Positions 1-9,739 of a stretch of 64,000 nt of DNA are shown one piece after another. The DNA lies in the NCBI GenBank assembly GCA_019914945.1, contig CM034099.1, positions 10,801,001-10,865,000 of the forward strand, given 5' to 3'. This stretch comes from Typha latifolia (lineage: Eukaryota; Streptophyta; Magnoliopsida; Poales; Typhaceae). Position numbers and translations under genes: made by a program. Each line of letters opens with the position of its first letter. Positions within the stretch are counted from its first letter, which is position 1. The notes under the pieces were generated by a model. The model was not told the DNA's origin. It worked only from the letters and a program-made list of their open reading frames with translations, and did not search any database.

Positions 1-523
1 ACGAATGGATCTTTCAGGTCAAAACCAATTAATAATTTTTAATATGAAGGGAGGCACCATTCCGGGTTCAACCAACAACTAACTGATTAATCTAAGGGGA
101 CATGCCCCTTCAGGTTCAACCAACCGAACCTAATCCGAACTAGACCAAATCTAAACTCAAATCAGGCAAAAAATAATTTTAGACTTAACTCGCGTGCATG
201 AACGAAATCGAGCTGAGCAAGGCCGAGCGATGCACATGTGTGAGTTAATTTGGATAGTATTATTTACCCACAAAATAGATATCCCTTTTGGGGCTCAAGG
301 CCAATAAGAAGTTTGACACTTATATATACCATACTAACTTATCTTTATTTTTTATTGCCATGAAACCCAGTTTAGAGCCTATTTTTATTCACTTTTCTTC
401 ATGGATTTAAATAAGTGAATATATGATGCATCATTAATCCATCATTAATAATGTGTGAACCCCACTTAAAACTTAGCTCATAGTTAATAAAATATTCATG
501 TCAAAGATATGATATTTCCAACA
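1..523 (-). mobile_element. copia-1 LTR, partial (3' LTR, minus strand)
   Basis: On the minus strand the LTR begins TGTTGGAAATATC just after the polypurine tract GGGGGAG (plus strand 524-530). This is the usual 3' junction of a Ty1/copia element. The rest of the LTR lies left of the window; the complete version is visible in copy B at 47072-48002. Confidence 0.75.
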
Positions 524-1295
524 CTCCCCCGCATGAATGCGTTGGCTACACATACATATGAATGTAGACTTGATTGAGAGTACAACGAAAAGCTACCGTA
601 TCAAGATAGGAAGCTTTTGGCTTTAAACCTTTCCTAGTGAAGTATTATTAGATTTATTCGCTAAACAGTGAACATAATGTCTTGAATTGTTCAGCACAAT
701 TGGTTCTGTATGTTATGTTAATTTTAGCCTTGGACGCGCTTGGTAATTCTATCAATGCTCGAGAGATTTAGCCTAGACATTTGATAGAAGCAGCCCACTT
801 CACACTTACATAGGTGACCTCTTATTAAGAGTATCCTACCATGCTTCACTTCAATTTTTAAGGTATAAGGGCCATTAAAAGCATTGCTTACCCTAACACT
901 TGGTGCAGGTTTATGATACGATTCGGACTTCACCGACGTCGTCTCGAGCATGGATTCACTTTAGGAGTGTTTTTATTTCATGTTTTAGTGTTTAATTTCC
1001 ATTAAAATAAGTTTTTTGTAAGTCGCGTTCGAACGCGGGTGGAGTGAGTTCGAACGCGGTTTGTGAACAAGGTTGTGAACGTGGTGAAGAGAATGTACTA
1101 TGCGTTCGAACACACTGTGAACGCCGGCATCGCATTCGCAAATACCGACAGACGCGTTCGATCACGCGTTCGAACGCCTGCATCGCGTTCGCAAATCCAG
1201 AAGAGCTAATTCGGTGCGTTCGAACGCGGTCGGGCGAGTTCGAACGCGGTCGGTGAAAATTGTGTTTTAGGGTTAATGTGAGTTGTTGGTTAGCC

Positions 1296-1304
1296 TATAA
1301 AAGG
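1296..1304 (+). promoter_or_regulatory. TATA box of F1 LTR
   Basis: TATAAAAGG sits in the conserved context GGTTAGCC-TATAAAAGG-ATGTG. Other F1 LTRs in the window carry CTCTAAAAGG at this point (28 and 32 kb), so they have weakened TATA boxes. Confidence 0.6.
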
Positions 1305-1797
1305 ATGTGTAGGGCAACCAAAAATGGTATTGATTATTGAGATTGAGTTTTGCCTTGCCTCCTTCGTCTTCTTCGCTCCCGTTCTCTCAATCCCCGGCGA
1401 CGCCGCTTCTAACCTCCCTCGTCCGGCTAATCACCCTAGTCCCTTAGGGGTGGCCCTCTTCTCCCCCTTCGTCCAATCTATCCAACACTTGCCCTAATCC
1501 TTCCATCAACCACAACCGTTCCACCATCACTTTTCACCGGTGCCACCACATTAACGCCGGTCCACCACCATCCACCATTACCTAGGATCTCGTGCCTCCA
1601 TCCACGAATCCAAAACAGAGCATCCTGATGTTCGTCCACTAAACGAACGATATCTCGAGATCCCCAACTCCGATTCGCCTGTAACTAGATTTGTTGGAAA
1701 GATCTTTTACGAGGCTACAACATATCAAAATCTCATATCGATCCGATGACAGCATATTTCGGGATCTAATTTCAAAGTTCCGTGCCTGATCGTAACA

Positions 1798-1881
1798 AGC
1801 TGGTATCAGAGCCTTAGCCCCAAAGAGAAGATCGTATCAAGCTGGTATCAGAGCCTTAGCCCCAAAGAGAAGATCGTATCA
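1798..1881 (+). repeat. 42-bp tandem repeat x2 fusing PBS and LTR end
   Basis: Units 1798-1839 and 1840-1881 are identical. Each contains AGCTGGTATCAGAGCC, the spacer plus initiator-tRNA-Met primer-binding site that normally lies just outside the 5' LTR, followed by the LTR terminus ...AGATCGTATCA. PBS sequence has therefore been captured inside the LTR and duplicated, as expected from template slippage during reverse transcription. Confidence 0.85.
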
Positions 1882-2012
1882 GTTTATCACTATGTCATCA
1901 TAGGAAATAATTCCTTAGTAATTTCAAAGAACGCCTCCACAACTCGGTTGCCCTTTGAACCTAAATCTTGGGATCTCTAGTCAACTAGGTTGGGTTGTCA
2001 TTATGTCGTTAC

Positions 2013-2215
2013 TCTAGGTGATTAGTTTTAAACCCATTGCCTATGATGAATAATACATTTGATCTCTTATTAAGCTCTTTGTTAATGGATTCGTAATGTT
2101 ATCCTTTGAATTCACATAATCAATGCATATTATACCATTTGAGATTAATTGACGCATAGTATTAGCAATCGAGTTCATGGCTAGTTAGAGTGCCAACTCA
2201 AGAGGACATTTATTA
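2013..2215 (-). pseudogene. copia-1 RNase H C-terminal fragment
   Basis: Minus-strand translation gives YVNSKDNITNPLTKSL followed by RDQMYYSS, an in-frame stop and AMGLKLIT. This is the typical C-terminal end of Ty1/copia polyproteins (YVKSKDNIADPLTKGL in the family), where RNase H ends just before the 3' untranslated region. Only about 65 codons remain, broken by at least one stop. The lineage differs from copia-2 in this window. Confidence 0.75.
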
Positions 2216-2642
2216 GCGACCTTTAGCGGGACATTCAGGTCGAAGTGAAGGTTGCTCGACCAACCACATTACTTGAGGCTTTTGCTATAGCTCAATTGAT
2301 TGAAAAGAAGCTTAAGGAGCTTTGGTTGGCAACAAAAGGGGGCTGGAGCACCACAGAGGTTTGAGGAGTGCCTCGGCAAACCACAGCCGCACATCATGTG
2401 CTGGCGGCTCCACCAAGGACAACGAGTGCAAGATTGCTTCCATGGCCATAACCAGAGGTGAGGAGACCTCTTCGAGCTACCATGAGAAGACTTACCCAAG
2501 CCCAAGTTGAAGAAATAAAAGCTAAATGGTTATTCTTTTATTGTGATGAACGATTCACTCTAAGGCACAAATGTGCTCGACTTGTGGCCAGGGTGATGGT
2601 GTTGGACGAAGTGGAGGATGTGGAGGAAAATGAAGTAGTGGA
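2216..2642 (+). pseudogene. Gypsy gag C-terminal fragment with degraded zinc knuckle
   Basis: Plus-strand translation gives LLEAFAIAQLIEKKLKEL, then a broken stretch, then LTQAQVEEIKAKW and FFYCDERFTLRHKC. This matches the end of chromovirus Gag (the LKEAFE... helix and a CFRCDEKFxPxHxC zinc knuckle) seen at 29850-30200 in the intact-LTR element. Here the first knuckle cysteine is replaced (FFYC instead of CFRC) and stops interrupt the frame. It reads on past 2642 into the inserted F2 LTR. Confidence 0.7.
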
Positions 2643-3174
2643 TGGAAAACCCCTAGACACAAGTATGTATATAAATACTAGGCAATGATATCACTCGTTC
2701 GCTTAAGTAAAACTCCGAAGAAATACTAAAAAGGAAAGTAGATATGAACGCTAAGATTTTAATGTAGAAAAACCCAAACGAAAAAAAAACCACAGATCCA
2801 AACTCGGATCAAAACCAATCACTAGGATAGTAGCAGTTACAAGACTGACTCACAAAACATCCCGTCGATCCAAACGACTTTGTTCCTCTTAGTCTTGCTC
2901 GCTAGAACCCACGATTCAATACTTATCGTGATTGATGTCCAACCTCAATAACTCTCGAGATTGATCTTTCGTCTCGATAGCCCTTAAGACGAAAGATTAA
3001 GCTTTTTAGAAGAGTAGGACCTTGTTAGTTGAAGAACCGATGTAGCCTCAAGAAGTCTCCTTCAATCTTGCTTCTTCAAACCAGAGATTTTCTAGACTCG
3101 TATAAAGCTCATATACATCTATAAATACACTTAGAATATTTTGTACACAATTGCCAATAATTAAAAACCTAACA
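2643..3174 (-). mobile_element. F2 copia solo LTR, shortened (532 bp), with GTGGA target duplication
   Basis: Same family as the copia-2 5' LTR (11389-12466) and the solo LTR at 37075-38334: it starts TGGAAAACCCCTAG and ends AAAACCTAACA on the plus strand. Perfect GTGGA direct repeats flank it (2638-2642 and 3175-3179). It lacks the 53-bp TTCGAA minisatellite of its relatives. The missing block lies between similar CTTCAATnnTGC...TTCTTCAA sequences, which suggests a deletion between short direct repeats. Confidence 0.88.
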
Positions 3175-3179
3175 GTGGA

Positions 3180-3420
3180 TTCCGTGTTTTCATGTAATTC
3201 TGTGTTTTCTTCCCTGCTACAGTTGGATCTATGAAGGGCGTAAATACAAATATTGTAGATCAGGAAGCTATGGATCTAACCCAATTAGTTTCGTAATTTT
3301 CGACCACCGAGAGAATATATGACGAATATTTTCCCACAGTTAGGCGGACTGATTCCTGTAATAAATTCAAATCTTAAGGAATTATTCTGTAGCTGATTTT
3401 TTGATTCCAGATCCTATCAT
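3180..3420 (+). mobile_element. F3 gypsy LTR tail
   Basis: Similar over about 180 bp to 39545-39716 (shared TGCTACAGTT, ATCAGGAAGCTATGGATC and CGGACTGATTCCTGTAAT blocks). It ends ATCCTATCA directly before a primer-binding-site array, so it is the 3' end of a 5' LTR. It follows the gag fragment at 2216-2642 once the F2 solo LTR is removed, so gag and LTR were joined by an older rearrangement. Confidence 0.65.
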
Positions 3421-3525
3421 TTGGTATCAGAGCTTATCAAATTGGTATCGGAGCTTATCAAATTGGTATCAGACCTTATTAAATTGGTATCAGAGCTTAA
3501 CAATTTGGTATTAGAGCCTATTAGA
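3421..3525 (+). repeat. 21-bp tandem array of primer-binding sites (x5)
   Basis: TTGGTATCAGAGC-like sequence starts at 3421, 3442, 3463, 3484 and 3505, an exact 21-bp period; spacers are TTATCAAA-like. TGGTATCAGAGC is the complement of the 3' end of plant initiator tRNA-Met, the standard PBS. Normal elements have one PBS. Because 21 is a multiple of 3 the array is open as a short repetitive peptide, which is not a gene. Confidence 0.9.
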
Positions 3526-4860
3526 ACCCATAAAACCACCCCGAGCACGAGAAGCACGACGGGTTGGTACTCGGCGTGGGCGATCAAAGTACCCGCAGAC
3601 GAAGAGCTATGGAGACTATTGATGGTACACTTCCATGATACTCCTATAGCAGGCCATGAAGGGGTCTTATGTACCTATAAGCGGCTGGCCCAAAATTGTA
3701 ATTGGACAACGATAAAGTTGGGACGTGAAGAAATATGTGCGTGAATGCCAAATTTGCCAACGAGTCAAATCAGAGACACTCAAACCCAGCGGGCTGTTGC
3801 AACCACTGCCTATATCGGAGCATATTTGGGAGGACATCCCCATGGACTTCATTGAGGGGCTGCTTGGGAGGTCTGAGGACAATCGGTGGTGATAGGATGA
3901 TCAAATATACTCATAGCATTGTCGCACCCGTTTTCAGCGAAAAGGTTGCTGAAATTTTTGTTCGGGAAATGGCGCGCTTGCATGGGGTGCCTAGGACAGT
4001 CGTGTCAGACCGGGATCGCATCTTCATCAGTGAGTTTTGGTTCGAGTTCTTCAGATTGCAAGGGACTTGAATTAACCTTAGTTCAGCTTATCACCCCAAG
4101 ACGGATGGCCAAACCAAAGTGGTGAATCGCGGGTGGGAGCAATACTTGCGATGCTTTGTGGTGGACCGACCAAAGAATTGGGTCCAATTCCTTCCATGAG
4201 CCAAGTGGTCATACAATACCGCTCATCACTCTAGCATCGGCATGACCCCCTTTTGAGGTGGTTTATGGGTGCACTCCCCCTATCTTGCGTACCTATGAAA
4301 GACTCGCGGCGGTGGATAGAACCGAGCTCGACTTGGAACTTGCTGATCGAGATAAAACTTTGAGACGGCTCAAGATTCACCTAGCAATAGCCCAAAACTG
4401 CATGAAGTAGACTCATGACAAAGGTTGGCATGAGCGAGAGTTTGAGGTACATCAATGGGTGTTCGTTCAAGCTCAACCGTACCGGCAATCCACATTGAGG
4501 CCAATTTTGAACCAGAAGTTGGGGCACAAGTACTATGGTCCGTACCGAGTGCTACAACGAATCGGTCCAGTAGCTTACCGGTTAGACCTACCTAAGGGTA
4601 CCAGGATCCATCCGGTCTTTCATGTATCGGCATTAAAGGCTCAGATCAGGCCTAACTATGTGGTGGGTTCGACCTTGCCCGAACCAATGGAGGAAGATGG
4701 CCCAATTCAACCGGTCCGAGTCTTAGGCCGCAGGAGAAGATGCCATGGATCCAGATTGGAGATCGAAATGCTGATCGAGTGGCTAGGCAAGCCCACTGAC
4801 GAGTCTACCTGGGAGCTAGAGTCAGATATCATGGATCGCGTTTCCAATTTCAAATCTTGA
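3526..4860 (+). pseudogene. Gypsy integrase plus C-terminal chromodomain, broken; no RT
   Basis: Starts in the linker before integrase, with no reverse transcriptase ahead of it. In order: the H2C2 zinc-binding region (HFHDTPIAGHEGVL, then CQICQ-like residues), the core ([41 protein letters not shown]), and a tail at 4459-4860 with KLGHKYYGPYRVLQRIGPVA and HPVFHVSALKAQI. The last 50 codons (RVLGRRRRC ... LIEWLGKPTDESTWE) resemble the chromodomain of plant chromoviruses, known to guide insertion into marked chromatin. Several frameshifts and stops make it non-functional. The polypurine-like stretch and F1 LTR follow immediately. Confidence 0.85.
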
Positions 4861-4887
4861 GGATAAGGTTGCAGAAGCGTGGTGGAT

Positions 4888-5749
4888 TGATATGATTCGG
4901 ACTTCACCGATATTGTCTCGAGCATGAGTACACTTTAGGGGTATCTCTGTTTCTTATTTTAGTATTTAATTCTTAAGAAAAATATAAGTTTTATGTATGT
5001 CGCGTTCGAACGCGATTGTGAACGCCTACATCAGGTTCGCACATCTAGAGAGTGCGAATTGTGCGTTTGAACGCGCATGCAAACGCCTTGCATCGTGTTA
5101 GCAAATCCAGAGAAGTGCGAAAAATATGCGTTCGAATGCGATCGGGCGCGTTCGAATGCGGTCGACAAAAATGTACTATTTAGGGTTTATTTTGAATTGT
5201 TTGGTTAGCCTCTAAAGGTGTGGATGGCAACCATAGAGTCATTATTGATGAATTGAGTTTTGCCTTATCTCCTTCATCTTCTTCACTCGCATTCTCTCAA
5301 TCACCGACGACGCTACTTCTAGCCTCCCTTGATCGGCCAATCACCCTAGTCCCTTAGGGGCGGCCCACTCCTGCCCCTTCTTCCAATCTATCCAACACTT
5401 GCCCAAACCTTTCCATCACCCAAAACCCTTCCACCACCACTTATTCACCGGTGCCACCCCATTAATGTCGGTCCACCACCATCCACCATCATCTAGGATC
5501 TCGTGCCTCCATCCACGGATCTTAAGACAGACCCCCTGACGTTCGTCCAATAATCGGACGATATTTTGAGATCTCTATATCCGATTCCCTGAAACGTGAT
5601 TTGTTGGAAAGCTTTTTTCTTGGTCTAAGACATATCAAAATCTCACGTCCATCCGACGGCGGCATCGTTCGATATCTATTTTTAAAGTTTTGTGTTAGAT
5701 CCTGTCCAGATCTGAAAATCGGAATAGATCTGAAAATTGGAATGTATCA
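4888..5749 (+). mobile_element. F1 gypsy 3' LTR (862 bp)
   Basis: Begins TGATATGATTCGG 27 bp after the chromodomain stop and ends GGAATGTATCA. It contains the TTCGAA palindromes (about 5000-5165) and the CTTCGTCTTCTTC/CTCTCAATC...CGACG block typical of F1. No target duplication could be paired because the matching 5' LTR has been replaced by other sequence. The 118 bp that follow (5750-5867) are not assigned. Confidence 0.8.
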
Positions 5750-5867
5750 CGGCAGCGACGATGGGGCGTGTGGTGCCCCTCCATGCAGGCTACTTCACAT
5801 AGGCACGAGGCCAGCCATAGTGTGGTCGACCACATCGTGCCCATAAATTAATTAATTTTTTTAAGGT

Positions 5868-7869
5868 TCACTTGTTACATTTCGTCACTCTCAAAATGTA
5901 TGTCCTCGATCTCTGTGTGGATAAAGATATCGAGTTTTGTTTCTTACTGTGCCAAGCAACCAGATTGTTTTCAATATAAAAACATCCACCTGAGGTACTT
6001 TTTCTATCATCACATGAACCTGCCCAATCAGAATCCGTGTATCCAGATATGATAGCTCCCAAATCATACGTAAACCAGATACCTAAGTCAACTATGCCAC
6101 CGACATATTTTATAATACGTTTCACAGCAAACAAATGTGTCTCCTTAGGTTCAGACTAAAACCTAGCACACACACCGACACTAAATGCAATGTCTGGTCT
6201 ACAAGCAGTTAAGTCCAAAAGACTACCAATCATGCTCCTATACAGTGTCTGATCAACACTTTTTCCTGAAATATCCTTACCTAGTTTGACTCATAGGAGT
6301 TCTAGCATGTTTTGCATTTTCTAAACCGAATTTAGTCACAAGATCCTTAGCATACTTGGTTTGAGCGATAAATATCCCTCTTTCCAACTAAGTAATTTGA
6401 AGTCCCAAAAAGAACTTCAACTCACCCATCATGCTCATCTCAAAATAATTATGCATAAGATCTACAAACTCCTTAGCTAATGATCGACTCATTGCCCCGA
6501 AGACAATGTCATCCACATAAATTTGTGCCACAACTAAACTCTTGTTTGACCGTCTAATGAACAATGTCTTGTCCACTCCCTCTCGAGTGAACCCCGCATC
6601 CACTAAAAAAGTGGTTAACTTCTCATACCAAGCTCTTGGAGCTTGTTTTAGCCCATAGAGGGCCTTTTTCAGTTTAAACAGATGAGAAGGAAATTTTTGA
6701 TCTTCAAACCCTTTCGGTTGTTCCATATAAACATCTTCATTCAGAGTACCATTCAAGAAAGCACTTTTCACATCCATTTGAAACAATTTAAATTTTAAGT
6801 GACAAGTAATAGCAAGTAGTATACGAATAGATTCTAATCTAGCAATAGGAGCAAATATCTCATCAAAATCTATACCCTCAACTTGAGTATATCCCATGCT
6901 ACGAGTCTAGCTTTATTTCGAACTATATTGCCATGTTCATCACTTTTATTCTTGTAAATCCATTTTGTTCCAATGACGTTCACATTCTTAGGTCTAGGAA
7001 CTAAATACCAAACATCATTCCTAGAAAATTGCTCTAATTTCTCATGCATAGCATTAACCCAAGAATCGTCTAACAATGCTTCCTTCACATTTCTAGGTTC
7101 AAAAGAAGATGTATAACAAGTAAATGATACCTCACTTTGGATTTGTCGTCTTGTCTTAATTGGTTCATTTACGTCTCCGATCACTTGTGATAGTGGATGA
7201 TTTGATTTCACTCTAGCAGATGGTTCCGGTACGTTGCAGTCATCTTTGTTCATTTCAACTTTGTGCTCGTCCTGATTCTCAATTTCCAGATCAAGCTCTT
7301 TTTCTATTTCTTTGTCATATGTATCTGCAGAAACAGAAATAGGAGTAGCTTTAGTTAAATCGGTCGTGGATTCATCTATCCTAACATTAGTAGATTTCAT
7401 AACAGTAGAAGTGTCAAGATTAAATATTCTGTGGGCTCTACTATTATTTGAATACACTAAGAAGATGCCTTCGCTATTTCTAGTGTCAAATTTAGTCAAA
7501 TATTCTCGATCACGCAAGATATAATATTTACTACCAAAAACTCGAAAATATTTAAACACTAGGTTTCTTACCTTTCCAGATTTCATAAGTAGTCATTTTT
7601 GTACCTCGTCTTAAATAAACACGATTTATCACATGTACCGCTGTATTGACCGCCTCCACCCAAAACCTTTGAGTAACCTTTTTAGCGTGAAGCATAACCC
7701 CTAGCCATTTTCTGCACAACTCGATTCTTTCTTTCAACAATCCCGTTTTATTGTGGAGTTATAGGAGCTGAAAACTCATGTTGAATACCAAGAGAATCGC
7801 AAAATATAGACAAATTTTCATTTTCAAATTCTCTTTCATGATCAGAACGAATCCTAACTAGGGTTGTAG
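5868..7869 (-). pseudogene. copia-2 pol, 3' half: integrase end, reverse transcriptase, RNase H
   Basis: Minus-strand Ty1/copia polyprotein. From 7740 down: the integrase end (RFWVEAVNTAVHVINRVYL), the RT start (WIYKNKSDEHGNIVRNKARL), the RT core (FKLFQMDVKSAFLNG, LYGLKQAPRAWYEKL, YVDDIVFG with the catalytic Asp pair), then RNase H with SGYTDSDWAGSCDDRKSTSG and NSISLST. RNase H breaks down after SLST and is truncated near 5868. The closest known group by motif is the SIRE lineage. In this copy a small difference near 6890 (CCATGC against CCTGTGC in copy B) breaks the RT frame; copy B keeps it open. The 5' half continues at 8792 beyond a solo LTR. Confidence 0.9.
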
Positions 7870-8786
7870 TAATACGATTCGGACTTCACCGACGTCGTCT
7901 CGAGCATGGATTCACTTTAGGAGTGTTTTTATTTCATGTTTTAGTGTTTAATTTCCATTAAAATAAGTTTTCTGTAAGTCGCGTTCGAATGCGGTTTGTG
8001 AACGGGGTTGTGAACGTGGTGAAGAGAATGTACTATGCGTTCGAACGCACTGTGAATGCCTGCATCGCGTTCGCAAATACCGACAGGCGCATTCGATCAC
8101 GCGGTCGAACGCCTGCATCGCGTTCACAAATCCAGAAGAGCTCATTCGGTGCGTTCGAACGCGGTCGGGCGAGTTCGAACGCGGTCGGCGAAAATTGTGT
8201 TTTAGGGTTAATGTGAGTTGTTGGTTAGCCTATAAAAGGATGTGTAGGGCAACCAAAATTATTATTGATTATTGAGATTGACTTTTGCCTTGCCTCCTTC
8301 GTCTTCTTCGCTCCCGTTCTCTCAATCCCCGGCGACGTCGCTTCTAACCTCCCTCGTCCGGCTAATCACCCTAGTCCCTTAGGGGTGGCCCTCTTCTCCC
8401 CCTTTGTCCAATCTATCCAACACTTGCCCTAATCCTTCCATCAACCACAACCCTTCCACCATCACTTTTCACCGGTGTCACCCCATTAACGTCGGTCCTC
8501 CACCATCCACCATTACCTAGGATCTCGTGCCTCCATCCACGGATCCAAAACAGAGCATCCTGATGTTCGTCCACTAAACGAACGATATCTCGAGATCCCC
8601 AACTCCGATTCGCCTGAAACTTGATTTGTTGGAAAGCTCTTTTCCGGACCTAAAGCATATCAAAATTTCACATCAATCCGACGGCGGAATATTTCGGGAT
8701 CTTATTTCAAAGTTTCGTGCAAGATCTAGTTCAAATCTGAGAATTAGAAAAGATCGATCTTTAGCCCTAAAGGAGAGATCGTATCA
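7870..8786 (+). mobile_element. F1 gypsy solo LTR (917 bp) with TGTAG target duplication
   Basis: Starts TAATACGATTCGG (the usual TG is TA here) and ends GAGAGATCGTATCA. Perfect TGTAG repeats at 7865-7869 and 8787-8791 prove insertion into the integrase part of copia-2. TTCGAA palindromes lie at about 7980-8190, and CCTATAAAAGG gives a TATA box at about 8229. Confidence 0.93.
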
Positions 8787-8791
8787 TGTAG

Positions 8792-9730
8792 ATTTTTCAT
8801 TCTGCAATTTTAAGCATAGTGATTTAAAAACCTCAAAGGTTTCAGACTTCTCACGTAGAAAGGCAACCCAGGTATATCTGGAGTAAACATCGACCATTAA
8901 GAATATATAGCGTTTACCTCCAAGACTTTTCGTTTTTGTTGGACCTATCAAGTCCATGTGAACTAATTAAAGTACACGGTCGGTGGTTGCTGCATTTACC
9001 TTCTTGTGTGAGATCCGAATTTGTTTTCCAATTTGACACGAACCGCACACTGTTTTTGATATTTCTTTCATCTTAGGTATTACTCTTACCATTTTTTGTT
9101 TGGACAGAGTAAATAATTCTTTGTGATTCACATGTCCAAGACGTTGATGCCAAAGATCTGCAATGTTGAAAGAGCCTTTGCTACATTTCAGTTTATGTGA
9201 CGTTCCAACAATATAGCAATTATCGATATTCTAGATCCATAACATATAACATTACCACCATGATCTAGAATAATACAATCATTTTGGAGAATTTTACCTC
9301 ATAATCTTCATCACAAAATTGATTGATACTCATAAGATTTGCTTTCAAGCCTTAACATAAAGAACATTTTCAAGAATAGGAATCCCCGGAGAATTTACCT
9401 TTCCTTTACCTATTACCTTGGATGAATTACCATTTCCGAATGTCACAACTCCCCCTTCATGTTTTCAAGATTAGAAAATAACGACTTGTCACCCGACATA
9501 TGTCTTGAAGAACCACCGTCTAAATACCACAAATCGGAATTTAAAGCTTTCAAGGCTTGTATGCACAACATAACATTTCAAATCACTTTTCTTGACCCAT
9601 ATGACCTTTGTTTTCATCCCATAAATGAAAGCAGTTCTAGGTTTTTGCAAAAATTTGCAATGAGGTCGAATATGCCCTAGAATGCCGCAATGATAGCATA
9701 TCGGAACAAACCCTTTTCTACTCACCTTTT
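8792..9730 (-). pseudogene. copia-2 integrase start, protease and second zinc knuckle
   Basis: Minus strand, continuing the polyprotein upstream of the solo LTR. In copy B the matching DNA reads openly as a GAG-pre-integrase domain (ADLWHQRLGHVNHKEL, then VCGSCQIGKQ) preceded by a protease region (LWYLDSGSSRHMSG with the DSG active site) and a CYHCGILGHIRPHC zinc knuckle. Copy A has small differences at about 9170-9230 and 9525-9560 that break these frames. The GHVNH and CGSC spacing is that of the copia integrase zinc-binding domain. Confidence 0.85.
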
Positions 9731-9739
9731 ATCGAGGAG

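Larger units (their letters stand above)
914..1881 (+). mobile_element. F1 gypsy solo LTR (968 bp) with GTTTA target duplication
   Basis: Starts TGATACGATTCGG and ends AGATCGTATCA, so the ends are inverted (TGATACGA/TCGTATCA). It is flanked on both sides by GTTTA (909-913 and 1882-1886), a 5-bp target-site duplication, which shows a genuine insertion reduced to a solo LTR. From about 1026 to 1250 it carries repeated GCGTTCGAACGC palindromes. A TATA box (CCTATAAAAGG, about 1295) lies downstream of them, the expected LTR promoter layout. The 3' end contains a 42-bp tandem duplication that includes primer-binding-site sequence. Confidence 0.93.
524..2215 (-). mobile_element. copia-1 3' internal remnant, split by a solo LTR
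   Basis: The minus-strand 3' end of a copia element: the polypurine tract at 524-530, an untranslated tail, and the end of RNase H at 2013-2215. A gypsy solo LTR with a GTTTA duplication (914-1881) interrupts it; removing that LTR and one GTTTA rejoins the copia sequence cleanly. The 5' part is lost at about 2216, where gypsy gag sequence of opposite orientation begins. Confidence 0.7.

Noticed and set aside
3421..3744. Repetitive peptide with VSELIKL units
   Set aside because: It is the 21-bp primer-binding-site array read through into the integrase fragment, not a protein repeat.
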